Positions 43,729-52,675 are shown, counted from the stretch's first letter. The stretch is 64,000 bases of DNA from Rhizobium sp. BT03 (GCF_030053155.1 NZ_CP125640.1:2551001-2615000); one strand, 5' to 3'. Notes: a model not told the origin generated them from the sequence alone. Made by a program: numbers and translations.

Positions 43729-44766
43729 TCATACGGCCTCCGCCTTCTCGGCGCCGGCCTTCTTTGCGCCAGCAAGCAGGCCGTCGAAATAATCGACGGT
43801 GCGCGCCAGGCCGGTTTCGAGGCCGATGCAGGGCTGCCAGCCCAGATCGGCGATCGCCCGGGAAATATCCGGCCGCCGCTGGCGGGGGTCATCGGTGACC
43901 GCCGGCAGATGAACGATCCGGGAGCGCGAATTGGTCCGGTCGCGGATGATTTCCGCCAGGCGCCGAACGGTGATCTCGGTCGGGTTGCCGAGGTTGATCG
44001 GACCATGGCAGGCGCTGCCGGCGGCCGAGAAACGCAGGAAGCCCTCGACGAGATCGTCGACATAGCAGAAAGAGCGGGTCTGCTGGCCATCGCCATAGAT
44101 CGTCAGGTCTGCATTGCGCAGCGCCTGCACGATGAAATTGGAGACCACCCGGCCGTCATCCAGACGCATGCGCGGCCCATAGGTGTTGAAGATGCGGCCG
44201 ACCTTGATGTCGACGCCGTAAGTCCTGTGATAATCGAAGAAGAGGGTCTCGGCGCTGCGTTTGCCCTCGTCGTAGCAGGCGCGCGGTCCGATCGGGTTGA
44301 CGTTGCCGCAATAGGATTCGTGCTGCGGGCTTTGGTTCGGGTCGCCATAGACTTCCGACGTCGACGACTGAACGACGACCGCACCGGTCTTGCGCGCACA
44401 ATCCAAGGTGTTGACGGCGCCGAGCACATTGGTGAGCAATGTGCCCACCGGATCCCGCTGATAGTCGGGCGGTGAGGCGGGCGAGGCAAAGTTGAAGATG
44501 AGCGACGCGTCGATATCGAAGGGCTGGCGAATATCGTGCTCGACGATGTGAAAACGGGCGTTCGAGGCGAGGTGATCGACATTCACGCGGCGGCCGGTCG
44601 AAAAATTATCGAGACAGATGACCCGGTGGCCGCGCTGCAGAAGCCTTTCACAGAGATGCGAGCCGAGGAAACCTGCTCCGCCATTCACCAGAGCGGTGCC
44701 CATCTCCTTGAGCACCGGCATGCCTGTTACTTCGGAATAACCTTCGTTGGGAACGAAACTACGCAT
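43729..44766 (-). CDS. UDP-glucuronate decarboxylase-like (UDP-xylose synthase) epimerase
   Basis: A 345-residue extended short-chain dehydrogenase. Sequence points are LVNGGAGFLGSHLCERLL, the ASPASPPDYQRDP loop characteristic of UXS, STSEVYGDP and the catalytic YDEGKRSAE. IFNTYGPRM also fits. UXS makes UDP-xylose from UDP-glucuronate. AAGGAG lies seven bases before the ATG. It is the first gene of the operon. The N-terminal 15 residues are not conserved. Other members of this group include dTDP-glucose dehydratases, so UXS is likely but not certain. Confidence 0.83.
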   Translation of the reverse strand: MRSFVPNEGYSEVTGMPVLKEMGTALVNGGAGFLGSHLCERLLQRGHRVICLDNFSTGRRVNVDHLASNARFHIVEHDIRQPFDIDASLIFNFASPASPPDYQRDPVGTLLTNVLGAVNTLDCARKTGAVVVQSSTSEVYGDPNQSPQHESYCGNVNPIGPRACYDEGKRSAETLFFDYHRTYGVDIKVGRIFNTYGPRMRLDDGRVVSNFIVQALRNADLTIYGDGQQTRSFCYVDDLVEGFLRFSAAGSACHGPINLGNPTEITVRRLAEIIRDRTNSRSRIVHLPAVTDDPRQRRPDISRAIADLGWQPCIGLETGLARTVDYFDGLLAGAKKAGAEKAEAV

Positions 44767-45154
44767 TACAAACTCCTTCCCATGTATTTAGTCTTTTGTT
44801 TTAGTTAGGCACTGCACGCCTTCCTTATCTGGCTGGATATTCCTTATGCCGACCATCCAAGCATGAATAACTTTTGAGTTATTCTTCAGATAACTGAATT
44901 ACTATTAAAATGATAAGGCGATTGCAGCTAAGGTCAACTTTAAAAACTTCGAGTATCCAAAATAATTACGCAACTATTCTTCAATTTAACAAATGATTAA
45001 TCATTTTCTGTCCATTTTTCCCTCAGAACGAGTGTCCTGACGTCGCTCAAGCTTCACTCAATGAAGTTGATCTAGAAGTAATGGGAGGGTTGGCCGCGCT
45101 GAACTGTGCGACCGGTCTTGCATCCGGAAGCGCCATATGCGAGGGGTTTTGGCC
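44767..45154. other. AT-rich intergenic region upstream of the polysaccharide operon
   Basis: These 388 bases have no gene. They are much more AT-rich than the rest (for example 44,860-45,010), so they may hold the divergent promoters for the polysaccharide operon and the small exported protein. I could not single out a clear -35/-10 pair. Confidence 0.5.
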
Positions 45155-45475
45155 ATGTTGAAAAAACAAGCTGCAGCGCAGCCGAAAGGCTGGCGTCTAT
45201 TTCGTTTTGCGATCTTCGCCGGAGGAACGACGCTTCTTGCGATCGGAGCAACGGCGTGCACGATCGTTAACGACGACATAGCCGCCGTCGCCAAAAAGAA
45301 CGTCGTCGCGGTCGAGGCGCCGCGCGTCGCGAAAGCCTATGCCTATCCGGCCAATCGGCCCGAACGCTCGACTACATCTACGGTTCGCGTCGCCTATCAC
45401 GGCTCAGCGCCTTATATCTGCTCTCCAAGCGGCTTCGGACAGAAGTCGCGCTGCTTCGCACGTCCGTCGATCTGA
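45155..45475 (+). CDS. small exported protein, possibly a lipoprotein
   Basis: A 106-residue protein with a hydrophobic N-terminal segment (LFRFAIFAGGTTLLAIGATA) followed by a cysteine, which could be a weak lipobox (ATAC). The mature part is Ala/Val-rich and ends in a small Cys pair region (APYICSPSGFGQKSRCFARP). I use the ATG at 45155; an in-frame ATG at 45137 is equally possible. It has no recognised family. It is divergent from the polysaccharide operon and convergent with the LuxR gene, so it could be linked to either. Confidence 0.6.
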   Translation: MLKKQAAAQPKGWRLFRFAIFAGGTTLLAIGATACTIVNDDIAAVAKKNVVAVEAPRVAKAYAYPANRPERSTTSTVRVAYHGSAPYICSPSGFGQKSRCFARPSI

Positions 45476-45534
45476 AGCAGCAATTCTACCTGCTCCGCGT
45501 CCCTGCGCGTCTGAATGGACACGTGGCGGGCGGA

Positions 45535-46317
45535 TCAGTTGCGCCACCGGCCGGACATGTCGTCTTCGCCGGCGGGATGCTCGTTGAAGAAACGGGATGC
45601 CGCTTCCGTGCGGTTTCGCACGTTCATCTTCTTATAGATGTTGCGGACGTGAACCTTCACGGTGTTTTCGGAAAGATGCAGCTTGTCGGCGATGATCTTG
45701 TTCTGCGTGCCCTTGCATATGAGGTCCAGGATCTGAACCTCGCGCGTGGTCAAAGAGGAGATGCTGTCGCGTCTCAGCTTCAGCGCATTGGTCCGCGCCG
45801 CATCGACCGATTTTGTCTGATAGAGCGAAGGCTCCAGCGGGGTGTTCTTGTTGGTGAGGCGATTGAGCAGGGCGGACGGAAAATGCTCGCCGCCCTTCAT
45901 CAGCAGATCCACCGCGGCCATGAAGACATCGAGCCGCAGGTTGAGCGGCAGGACGCCGTCGATGATCCTTGCCTCCACCAGGCGGCTGACATAGGGTTCG
46001 AGCATGTCGATCGCTTCGACGACAAGGCCGACAGAGGTTTCCGGGTGGTTTTCGCGGGCAGCCTGCAGCGCCTCATGAAGCTCCGGCGCAGGTATATGAT
46101 AGAATAAAACGAGCTTCAGATCGCCGCTATCTTTTTCCAGCATCGGCTTCGTGCTCGTTATGCTTGCGACATCACAGTTCGGAAATTTCTTGGCCAGCGC
46201 CTCTACCATGCATTCTGAAAACAGATCCGCCTTGGCGACCACCAGTATAGTATTTCCCGACGAACCTAACTTCCTGCTCTGGTCTGTATTCTCCATTCCT
46301 GAGCTTGTCATGAACAT
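45535..46317 (-). CDS. LuxR-type regulator with atypical receiver domain
   Basis: A 260-residue protein. The C-terminal DNA-binding domain is clear: SLTTREVQILDLICKGTQNK, IIADKLHLSENTVKVHVRNI and YKKMNVRNRTEA. The N-terminal 130 residues look like a receiver fold (ILVVAKADLFSECMVEAL), but the position of the phospho-acceptor Asp reads KLVLFYHIP, with no Asp. GGGGAGG lies five bases before the ATG at 46317. This suggests a phosphorylation-independent regulator, as in other rhizobial NarL/FixJ-type proteins. It faces an 834-base gap before the secretion locus and could regulate it or the polysaccharide operon. Confidence 0.85.
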   Translation of the reverse strand: MFMTSSGMENTDQSRKLGSSGNTILVVAKADLFSECMVEALAKKFPNCDVASITSTKPMLEKDSGDLKLVLFYHIPAPELHEALQAARENHPETSVGLVVEAIDMLEPYVSRLVEARIIDGVLPLNLRLDVFMAAVDLLMKGGEHFPSALLNRLTNKNTPLEPSLYQTKSVDAARTNALKLRRDSISSLTTREVQILDLICKGTQNKIIADKLHLSENTVKVHVRNIYKKMNVRNRTEAASRFFNEHPAGEDDMSGRWRN

Positions 46318-47151
46318 ATACGCCTCCCCTAGCGTTACACTTTACTCAAACGTGGAGCGATGTCGGGTATTCGATAGTAAGAAATGCCGGCCCCTGATGT
46401 CACCGCTTTATTTTTTAGACATTTCTTAATTATGTTAATACGGATTGAGAAGGAAGGAAATGGCCCAAAGTGATTAGTTTTAGTGGGCAAAAAGCGATAA
46501 GATACTAAGTTTTGGTTGCATTTTTACTGTCATGGATACTTCAAGGTTATGTTTGCCCTGACTATAGATGAGAGCTGAATGTAATAGTTCAGTACAGATT
46601 GTTATATTTTCGACCTGTATGAGATGTCGAATCTGACACAGGCAGCCGCCGCAAGGTGGCCCTCAACCTAGCCGCGAATGCGGGGGATTCCGGATTCCAG
46701 AGACACGGCAACGCCACCACACAAAGACGTCCCGACGCTGCAGCGACAGAGGCTAGCCGGACGTGGCAGATCTGCCTTAGCCCGAATTGATATCTATCGG
46801 CTCCGCATTTTTTCCAGCAATCTGTGATCGTCGTCCAAGTGGCGACATGGACGATCCAGGTATCGGCGTGTGTTTTTGATACGTGGCATCCATTTCGGGC
46901 AATTCAACGACAATAACGCCTGGTTACTCCTTATCCTCTCAGGATGATGAGCTGGATATGTGCGGCCTTGTACTGAGTGCGTACATTCCCAATACCAACG
47001 GTTTGATCAACAAATCGCGATGAAGCTGCAGATGACTGGTACCGAATACATCTGCCGATGTTAACCGCATCGGAGCGAGCGCGAGCAAGATCCCATTTGA
47101 GATGAGAGGGATTTCGAAAAGCTGCTCCGGTTTTTTTCTGGAGAATCTTTG
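46318..47151. other. 834-base gap between the LuxR gene and the type I secretion locus
   Basis: No gene is supported here. An 84-codon minus-strand frame (46931-47185) has no SD and overlaps the next gene start. The left part (46,320-46,630) is AT-rich; the right part is mixed. One sharp palindrome (GGCAGATCTGCC) is seen at 46765-46776. The stretch probably holds the long regulated promoter of the locus. Confidence 0.5.
46765..46776. promoter_or_regulatory. palindrome with lux/tra-box-like core
   Basis: GGCAGATCTGCC is a perfect 12-bp palindrome. Its core GCAGATCTGC equals the centre of the TraR/LuxR-type box (GTGCAGATCTGCAC), and the left flank CGTGGC is similar; the right flank is not. It lies about 375 bases before the first gene of the secretion locus. 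Function is unproven. Confidence 0.3.
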
Positions 47152-48129
47152 ATGTCCGGCGACTATAATCACGACCCGAAATCATCGGGCGACGAAACCG
47201 AAATCACGAAGGTCGGGGCGCTTGCCGACGGCTTTGCCAACAGTGCTGTCAATTCAACCGAAGTCGATGACGGCTCGACCGGTTATGTCGGCGTCGCCAA
47301 TGGCGACAACCGCGACAATACCGACAACAGCGTCGACGTCGACGTCAAGACCGACATCGACGTGTCTGCCAATAACGGCAACAACCGCGACAACGAATAC
47401 GACTGGAGCTACAAGTCCGACGACGACACGAGCACCAAGACCACGACGATCACCGACTCCAATAACGACTACGACTGGAGTTATGACAGCAAGTCGTACA
47501 GCGACAACGACACCGACACCAAGACGATCACGGACACCGATACGAAAACCGTGACCGACACCGATATCAAGACCATTACCGATACGGACACCAAGACGAT
47601 CTCCGACAGCAACAACACCGCTGACAGCTTCAACAAGACCGACACCGACTTCGCCGTCATCGAGGACGTCAAGGACTTCGACAACCTCGGCGTTGCCGGC
47701 CACGACCTCACCTTCAACCTCGGCGACGACTTCTCCTTCACGCTCGACGTCGACAGCATCCTCAACAATTCGCTGACGGGTGCCGGCAACGACAGCGGCT
47801 TCAGCGCCGTCCAGGCGAACCATCTGGCCGACCAGGACAGCGCCTGGAACATCAAGATGGACAACGACGGCGCCCAGAACCACCTGAACGCCAATGCCGG
47901 CACCGCCGATAGCGCGGAAGGCATGGAGATGGACGGCAGGGGCTGGGATCTCAAGGCCGGCGACGACGCCAACGGCTCGAGCGCGGCCGATGCTTCGGCG
48001 ATCCTTGCCAATTCCGGCTTCCACCTCGAGCTCGTTCAGGGCGCGAACCTGCTCAGCAACACGGTGGACTCCAGCGTCATCGGCGGCAATTCCCATGTCT
48101 CCGACGTCGGCGAGGATACCGGCACCTGA
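47152..48129 (+). CDS. acidic repeat protein, candidate type I secretion substrate
   Basis: A 325-residue, Cys-free, highly acidic protein very rich in Asp, Asn, Thr and Ser. Residues 83-87 and 107-111 repeat YDWSY, and residues 120-151 are four 8-residue repeats of the type DTDTKTIT. The second half has a FNLGDDFSFTLDVDSIL core. There is no signal peptide. GGAGA lies seven bases before the ATG at 47152. No Cys, low pI, repeats and position just upstream of a type I secretion ATPase and HlyD gene support an exported substrate, but no classical RTX nonapeptide is seen. The family is not known to me. Confidence 0.75.
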   Translation: MSGDYNHDPKSSGDETEITKVGALADGFANSAVNSTEVDDGSTGYVGVANGDNRDNTDNSVDVDVKTDIDVSANNGNNRDNEYDWSYKSDDDTSTKTTTITDSNNDYDWSYDSKSYSDNDTDTKTITDTDTKTVTDTDIKTITDTDTKTISDSNNTADSFNKTDTDFAVIEDVKDFDNLGVAGHDLTFNLGDDFSFTLDVDSILNNSLTGAGNDSGFSAVQANHLADQDSAWNIKMDNDGAQNHLNANAGTADSAEGMEMDGRGWDLKAGDDANGSSAADASAILANSGFHLELVQGANLLSNTVDSSVIGGNSHVSDVGEDTGT

Positions 48130-48151
48130 CCCTGACCTCCAAGGACCAAGA

Positions 48152-48183
48152 CGAACTGCACCGGCGCTCGCCGGTGCAGTTCG
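48152..48183 (+). terminator. strong intercistronic hairpin after the repeat protein
   Basis: CGAACTGCACCGGC and GCCGGTGCAGTTCG form a perfect 14-bp stem around GCTC, 22 bases after the repeat-protein stop. The following bases are ACTGTTTGAAAA, so it may be a partial terminator that lets the first gene be expressed more than the rest. Confidence 0.7.
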
Positions 48184-48273
48184 ACTGTTTGAAAACGGTT
48201 TGACGACCACTCCATGGCTCCCGGCGGGGCCGCTTCCAAGGCCGATCGTCATTTCGAATGGGAGGGCCGAACC

Positions 48274-50331
48274 ATGCATATCGAGAAGATTTCGGAAATC
48301 ATCGCGCACTTCATCGGTCTCTTCGAGATGACCACCGAAGAGATGAGGGCGCGCGCCAAATATGCCGAAGGCGCGGGGTCTGGCGAAGATGGACCGGCTC
48401 TGCCGGATCAGGACACTTTTACCGCGGCCTTCTCGTCCAATCTGCAGCTCAAGGACTACGATCCCGGTGTCATCTACAACAGCGGCAGCTACGAGATCGA
48501 ATTCGGTCCGGCGCGCCATTTGGGCCGCGTCTTCGAAGAAAGCCTCGAGAAGCTGGCGGCGATTGCCGCACGCGACATCGCCTTACCGCATTTCGGCGAG
48601 GCTACGGATATCGTGCTGTCGGATGAGCCGGAGCTGAATGTCTTTGCCGGGCCTGGGTCGTCGATCAGCCATGTGCTCCAGGTCAACGTCCTTTACGACG
48701 ACGATTATCTCGACATGTCGGATGGCATCCATGCTCCCCGGGACACGAGTTTCGTGATCGAGCGGCTGGCGGAGTTCAGCACCGCGGCCGAAATCTACAC
48801 ACCTTTTGCAAGCCTCCACCGAACCGATAGCTATGATGGCGCGCTGAAAATCGCCCAGGATATCGAAAACTATATCCAGAATGCCAGGAATAGCGAGGAC
48901 GGCAAAGGCAGCGAAGATAGCGAAGGCGGCGAGGCAACCTCGCTTGGCGCCGACGCCACGCATGATTTCATCCGCATCGACCCCGAGGTCAACGGCGCCG
49001 TCTACATCAACGGCAAGGTCGAGGCCGATATCCCCGTGCTCGATGATTTCCTGCCCGACCGCGGTCTCGCCAAGATCCCGGAAGAGCCCGACGACAGCCA
49101 TTCATCCGTCGAGCAGACCGACCCGAGCGGCAACAGCCTTGACGTGACGGCCGGTGCGAATGTCGTCATCAACGTCGCCTCGGTGATCAATACCGGCGTC
49201 ATCGCCTCGGTCACCGCCGTCATGGGCGACTACCACCAGGTCGACGCGGTTTCCCAATCCTTTGTCTACAGCGACGATGATGAGATCGCCTCGGCGCTGC
49301 GCTCGTCCGGCTATTCGGCCGAAGAGGCCGGAACAGTCGCCAAGAATATCGCCGTCTTCCAACAAAGCAGCTTCGAAGCATCGAGCCGCGCCGAAACCGA
49401 CGCGGCCGATCCGACGTTCCCGACCAGCTGGCGCGTCAGTGTCATCGACGGCGACGTCTCCTTCGTACAATGGGTCGAGCAGTATCACTTCATCAGCGAC
49501 AACGACACGCTGACGGTCACCACCTCGGGATCCGAAACCACAATTCTGACGGGCGGCAATACCTCCATCAACTTCTCCTCCTTTTTCGGCATGGGCATGC
49601 AATATGATCTGGTGATCATCGGCGGCAATGTGCTCGACATCAACAGCATCACGCAGATCTCGCTGCTCTACGACAATGACCGGGTGCGGGCGGAAGACGG
49701 CGCCGATCCCGGCGCCGACATTGAAACCGGCAACAACCTGATCTGGAATTTCGCCTCGATCCACAATGTCGGGACGGGCAGCTTCGAAGCGATGCCGGAC
49801 TATATGGTCGAAGCGCAGGAAGCGATCGAAGACCGCGATCCCAATATGCCGGAAGGCCTGTCGTTCGATGTGAACTTCCAGGGATATGCCGGCCTCAACG
49901 TGCTCTACATCACCGGCAATCTCTACGACATGACGATTATCAAGCAGGTGAGCATCCTCGGCGATTCCGATGATGTGACCCTGGCGGCATCGGCGCTCCT
50001 CGAGAACAATCCCGATGCGACGATTACGATCGACACCGGCAGCAATGCGCTCATCAACATCGCCGAGATCGTCGACTACGACAGTTTCGGCGACACCACC
50101 TATCTGGCAGGCCAGCTCTATTCGGACGCCATCCTCATTCAGGGCGGGCTGGTGGAGCACGATACGACACAGCCGCAACCGGCCGGCGACAGGCTTGCCA
50201 ACGAAGTCATCGCCTTCCTTGATGACGACGATCCCGCGGCCGGCGATTCCGCTGATGGCGTCATCAATGCCGGGCATGATCTTTCATGGTCGTCGGGGCA
50301 TCCCGACGTCATGCAAGCCATGGTCGCGTGA
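48274..50331 (+). CDS. large acidic protein with beta-repeat pattern, candidate secreted protein
   Basis: A 685-residue Cys-free protein with low pI. The first 60 residues are helical; the second half carries three related blocks with the pattern G-N/A-x-x-x-I-N followed by a strand, V/I-x-G-D/N-x-x-x-x-x-x-I/V-x-Q (VVINVASVINTGVIASVTAV; VIIGGNVLDINSITQISLLY; LYITGNLYDMTIIKQVSILG). These look like stacked beta strands. No signal peptide or RTX repeat. GGAGG lies eight bases before the ATG at 48274. It lies between the repeat protein and the transporter genes, so it is a second candidate substrate or an accessory. I do not recognise a family. Confidence 0.75.
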   Translation: MHIEKISEIIAHFIGLFEMTTEEMRARAKYAEGAGSGEDGPALPDQDTFTAAFSSNLQLKDYDPGVIYNSGSYEIEFGPARHLGRVFEESLEKLAAIAARDIALPHFGEATDIVLSDEPELNVFAGPGSSISHVLQVNVLYDDDYLDMSDGIHAPRDTSFVIERLAEFSTAAEIYTPFASLHRTDSYDGALKIAQDIENYIQNARNSEDGKGSEDSEGGEATSLGADATHDFIRIDPEVNGAVYINGKVEADIPVLDDFLPDRGLAKIPEEPDDSHSSVEQTDPSGNSLDVTAGANVVINVASVINTGVIASVTAVMGDYHQVDAVSQSFVYSDDDEIASALRSSGYSAEEAGTVAKNIAVFQQSSFEASSRAETDAADPTFPTSWRVSVIDGDVSFVQWVEQYHFISDNDTLTVTTSGSETTILTGGNTSINFSSFFGMGMQYDLVIIGGNVLDINSITQISLLYDNDRVRAEDGADPGADIETGNNLIWNFASIHNVGTGSFEAMPDYMVEAQEAIEDRDPNMPEGLSFDVNFQGYAGLNVLYITGNLYDMTIIKQVSILGDSDDVTLAASALLENNPDATITIDTGSNALINIAEIVDYDSFGDTTYLAGQLYSDAILIQGGLVEHDTTQPQPAGDRLANEVIAFLDDDDPAAGDSADGVINAGHDLSWSSGHPDVMQAMVA

Positions 50332-50350
50332 GTATCGCGGAGGAATCACG

Positions 50351-52675
50351 ATGAACCAGATTTCCAAACAGATATTTGCAGCCGGCAGCGCCCTCGATCT
50401 CAAATCGGGCACTATCCCCGCCGCTATTCCTTCGGAAGCGAAGAGGAGCAATCTGTGCCTCTCTGCGATCGATGAGGCGGTCGAGAACCTTCGTCGGCTC
50501 AGCGGCAGCGCCGCTTCGTCTCCATCTCCATCTCCGTCCCTCGATCGCGGCAAAGAGCGGGCCGAAGATGCAGCAAGCGAAGCTGCCGAGATGGCGATCG
50601 TGCAGGCGCCTCTCCCGCAAAAGATGGTGACGCCGGAAGCCGTAACGAAGGTAGAAACGGCGCCTCCTGCAGCGGTGCTGCAGGGCCCGATGCCAGCAAA
50701 ACCGGCAGAAGTAAAACCGGTGGAAGCGGCCCAGCCGCCGATCGAAGCGCGGGCGGCGCCCGAAAGGCCGAAAGAGGCGACCGAGCTCAAATCGAGCCCG
50801 ACGGTGCCCTTCGGCAAAACCATCGATGGCGAGAGCGGTCCGATCAGCGAGAGCGACAGGCGGCTGCGCAGCGGCGGCGGTGGCAACGGCAAGAATTCCG
50901 ATCCCGGCGGCGACGGGGGCGGGGGCGGAGGAAGTGGCGGCGGATTTCACAAGCGCAGCGAACCTGTGAATTTCGCCGCCAGCCTCTCGCGCGGCATGGC
51001 GGCGGTCCGACGCAATATGATGGTCGTCATGATGTTCACGATCGCCATCAACGTGCTCCTGCTGGCGATCCCGCTCTATCTCTTCCAGATATCCGACCGG
51101 GTGCTGACCAGCCGCTCGATCGACACGCTCGTCATGCTCTCGATCGCCGTGCTCGGCGCCGTGCTGCTGCAGGCATTCATGGATTCGGTGCGGCGCTTCA
51201 TCCTGATGCGCACCGCAGTGGAGCTCGAAGTGCAGCTCGGCGCGCCGATCCTCAGCGCTGCGGCGCGGGCATCGCTGCATGGCAGCGGCAAGGACTATCA
51301 GACGCTGCAGGACCTGCAGCTGCTGCGCGGCTTCCTGACGTCAGGCACGCTGATCGCGTTTCTCGATGCGCCACTGATGCCGCTCTTCGTCGTCGTCGTC
51401 TATTTCGTGCATCCGCATCTCGGCATCATCATCCTGACCTGCTGCGCGGTGCTTTTCCTGATCGCCTATCTGAACCAGAAATTCACCGCCCGCCAGTTTG
51501 CCGAATCCAACGGTTATCTCAGCCGGGCGAATTTCCACCTCGATTCCATGTCACGCAATTCGCAGATCATCAATGCGATGGCGATGATCCCCGAGGCCGT
51601 GAAGATGTGGGGACGCGAGACGGCGGGCTCGCTGAAATCGCAGGTCGAGGCGCAGGACCGCAACATCATCTTCTCCGGCATATCGAAGGCCTGCCGCATG
51701 ATCACACAGGTCACGCTGCTCGGCTGGGGCGCGCATCTGTCGCTCTCCGGCGAGCTGACCGGCGGCATGGTGATCGCGTCATCGATCATCTCGGGACGGG
51801 CGCTGGCGCCGATCGAAGGCGCGATCGAAGGCTGGCACCAGTTCAACCGATCGGCCGCCGCCTATTCCAGGATCAAGAGCCTGCTCTTGAACTCGCCGTT
51901 GAACTTCCCGCGTCTGCGCCTTCCCAACCCCGAAGGCCGGCTCGATGTCGAACGCATTCTCTTCGTGCCGCCGCCGCAGAAGAAGGTCATTCTCAACGGC
52001 ATCTCCTTCTCGCTCAAGAAAGGGGAATCGCTGGCGATCATCGGCAACTCGGGATCCGGCAAGACCACGCTCGGCAAGATGCTCGTCGGTTCGATCGTGC
52101 CGACATCGGGAAATGTGCGCCTCGACCTGATGGATCTGCGCAATTGGGACCAGCGCCAGTTCGGCGAAAGCATCGGCTATCTGCCGCAGGACGTGCAGCT
52201 CTTTCCCGGCACCATCAAGGCCAATATCTGCCGCATGCGCGACGACGTCGAGGATCGCCAGATCTACGAGGCCGCGGTGCTGGCCGACGTGCACGAACTC
52301 ATCGCCGGCTTCCCGCAGGGCTATGAAACCATCGTGGCGGCCGACGGCGCTCCGCTTTCGGGCGGCCAGAAGCAGCGCATCGCGCTTGCCCGCGCCTTCT
52401 TCGGCAATCCCAAATTCGTGGTGCTCGACGAGCCGAATTCGAACCTCGATACCCAGGGCGAGGCTGCCCTTGCCAAGGCGCTGATCCACGCCAAGAAGCA
52501 GGGCATCACCACCGTGACCATCACCCAGCGCCCGGCGCTGCTCCAATGCGTCGACAAGATCCTGGTGCTCAAGGAAGGCACTGTCGCCATGTTCGGGGAA
52601 CGGATCGAGGTGCTGCAGGCGCTTTCCAAGAACAACGGCAATAACGGTCAACCAGCACCGCGCATCGAAGGGTGA
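50351..52675 (+). CDS. type I secretion ABC transporter (PrsD/LapB-type) with long N-terminal extension
   Basis: A 774-residue exporter. Residues 1-205 are a Pro/Ala/Glu-rich extension ending in a Gly run (GGGGNGKNSDPGGDGGGGGG). A transmembrane domain follows (about 215-500: NVLLLAIPLYLFQISDRVLT). Walker A is GNSGSGKTTL at residue 565, the signature LSGGQKQRIALARAF at 669 and Walker B is FVVLDEPNSNLD. GGAGG precedes the ATG at 50351. No N-terminal C39 peptidase or CLD domain is seen; the extension takes its place. It pairs with the HlyD gene, which it overlaps by four bases. It most likely exports one or both upstream proteins. Confidence 0.93.
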   Translation: MNQISKQIFAAGSALDLKSGTIPAAIPSEAKRSNLCLSAIDEAVENLRRLSGSAASSPSPSPSLDRGKERAEDAASEAAEMAIVQAPLPQKMVTPEAVTKVETAPPAAVLQGPMPAKPAEVKPVEAAQPPIEARAAPERPKEATELKSSPTVPFGKTIDGESGPISESDRRLRSGGGGNGKNSDPGGDGGGGGGSGGGFHKRSEPVNFAASLSRGMAAVRRNMMVVMMFTIAINVLLLAIPLYLFQISDRVLTSRSIDTLVMLSIAVLGAVLLQAFMDSVRRFILMRTAVELEVQLGAPILSAAARASLHGSGKDYQTLQDLQLLRGFLTSGTLIAFLDAPLMPLFVVVVYFVHPHLGIIILTCCAVLFLIAYLNQKFTARQFAESNGYLSRANFHLDSMSRNSQIINAMAMIPEAVKMWGRETAGSLKSQVEAQDRNIIFSGISKACRMITQVTLLGWGAHLSLSGELTGGMVIASSIISGRALAPIEGAIEGWHQFNRSAAAYSRIKSLLLNSPLNFPRLRLPNPEGRLDVERILFVPPPQKKVILNGISFSLKKGESLAIIGNSGSGKTTLGKMLVGSIVPTSGNVRLDLMDLRNWDQRQFGESIGYLPQDVQLFPGTIKANICRMRDDVEDRQIYEAAVLADVHELIAGFPQGYETIVAADGAPLSGGQKQRIALARAFFGNPKFVVLDEPNSNLDTQGEAALAKALIHAKKQGITTVTITQRPALLQCVDKILVLKEGTVAMFGERIEVLQALSKNNGNNGQPAPRIEG

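Noticed and set aside
46931..47185. 84-codon minus-strand frame before the repeat protein gene
   Set aside because: No SD, no motif, and it overlaps the supported start of the next gene; I leave the gap as non-coding.
47152..48129. RTX toxin assignment for the first candidate substrate
   Set aside because: Despite Asp/Gly richness there is no GGxGxDxUx nonapeptide series, so I call it a repeat protein only.
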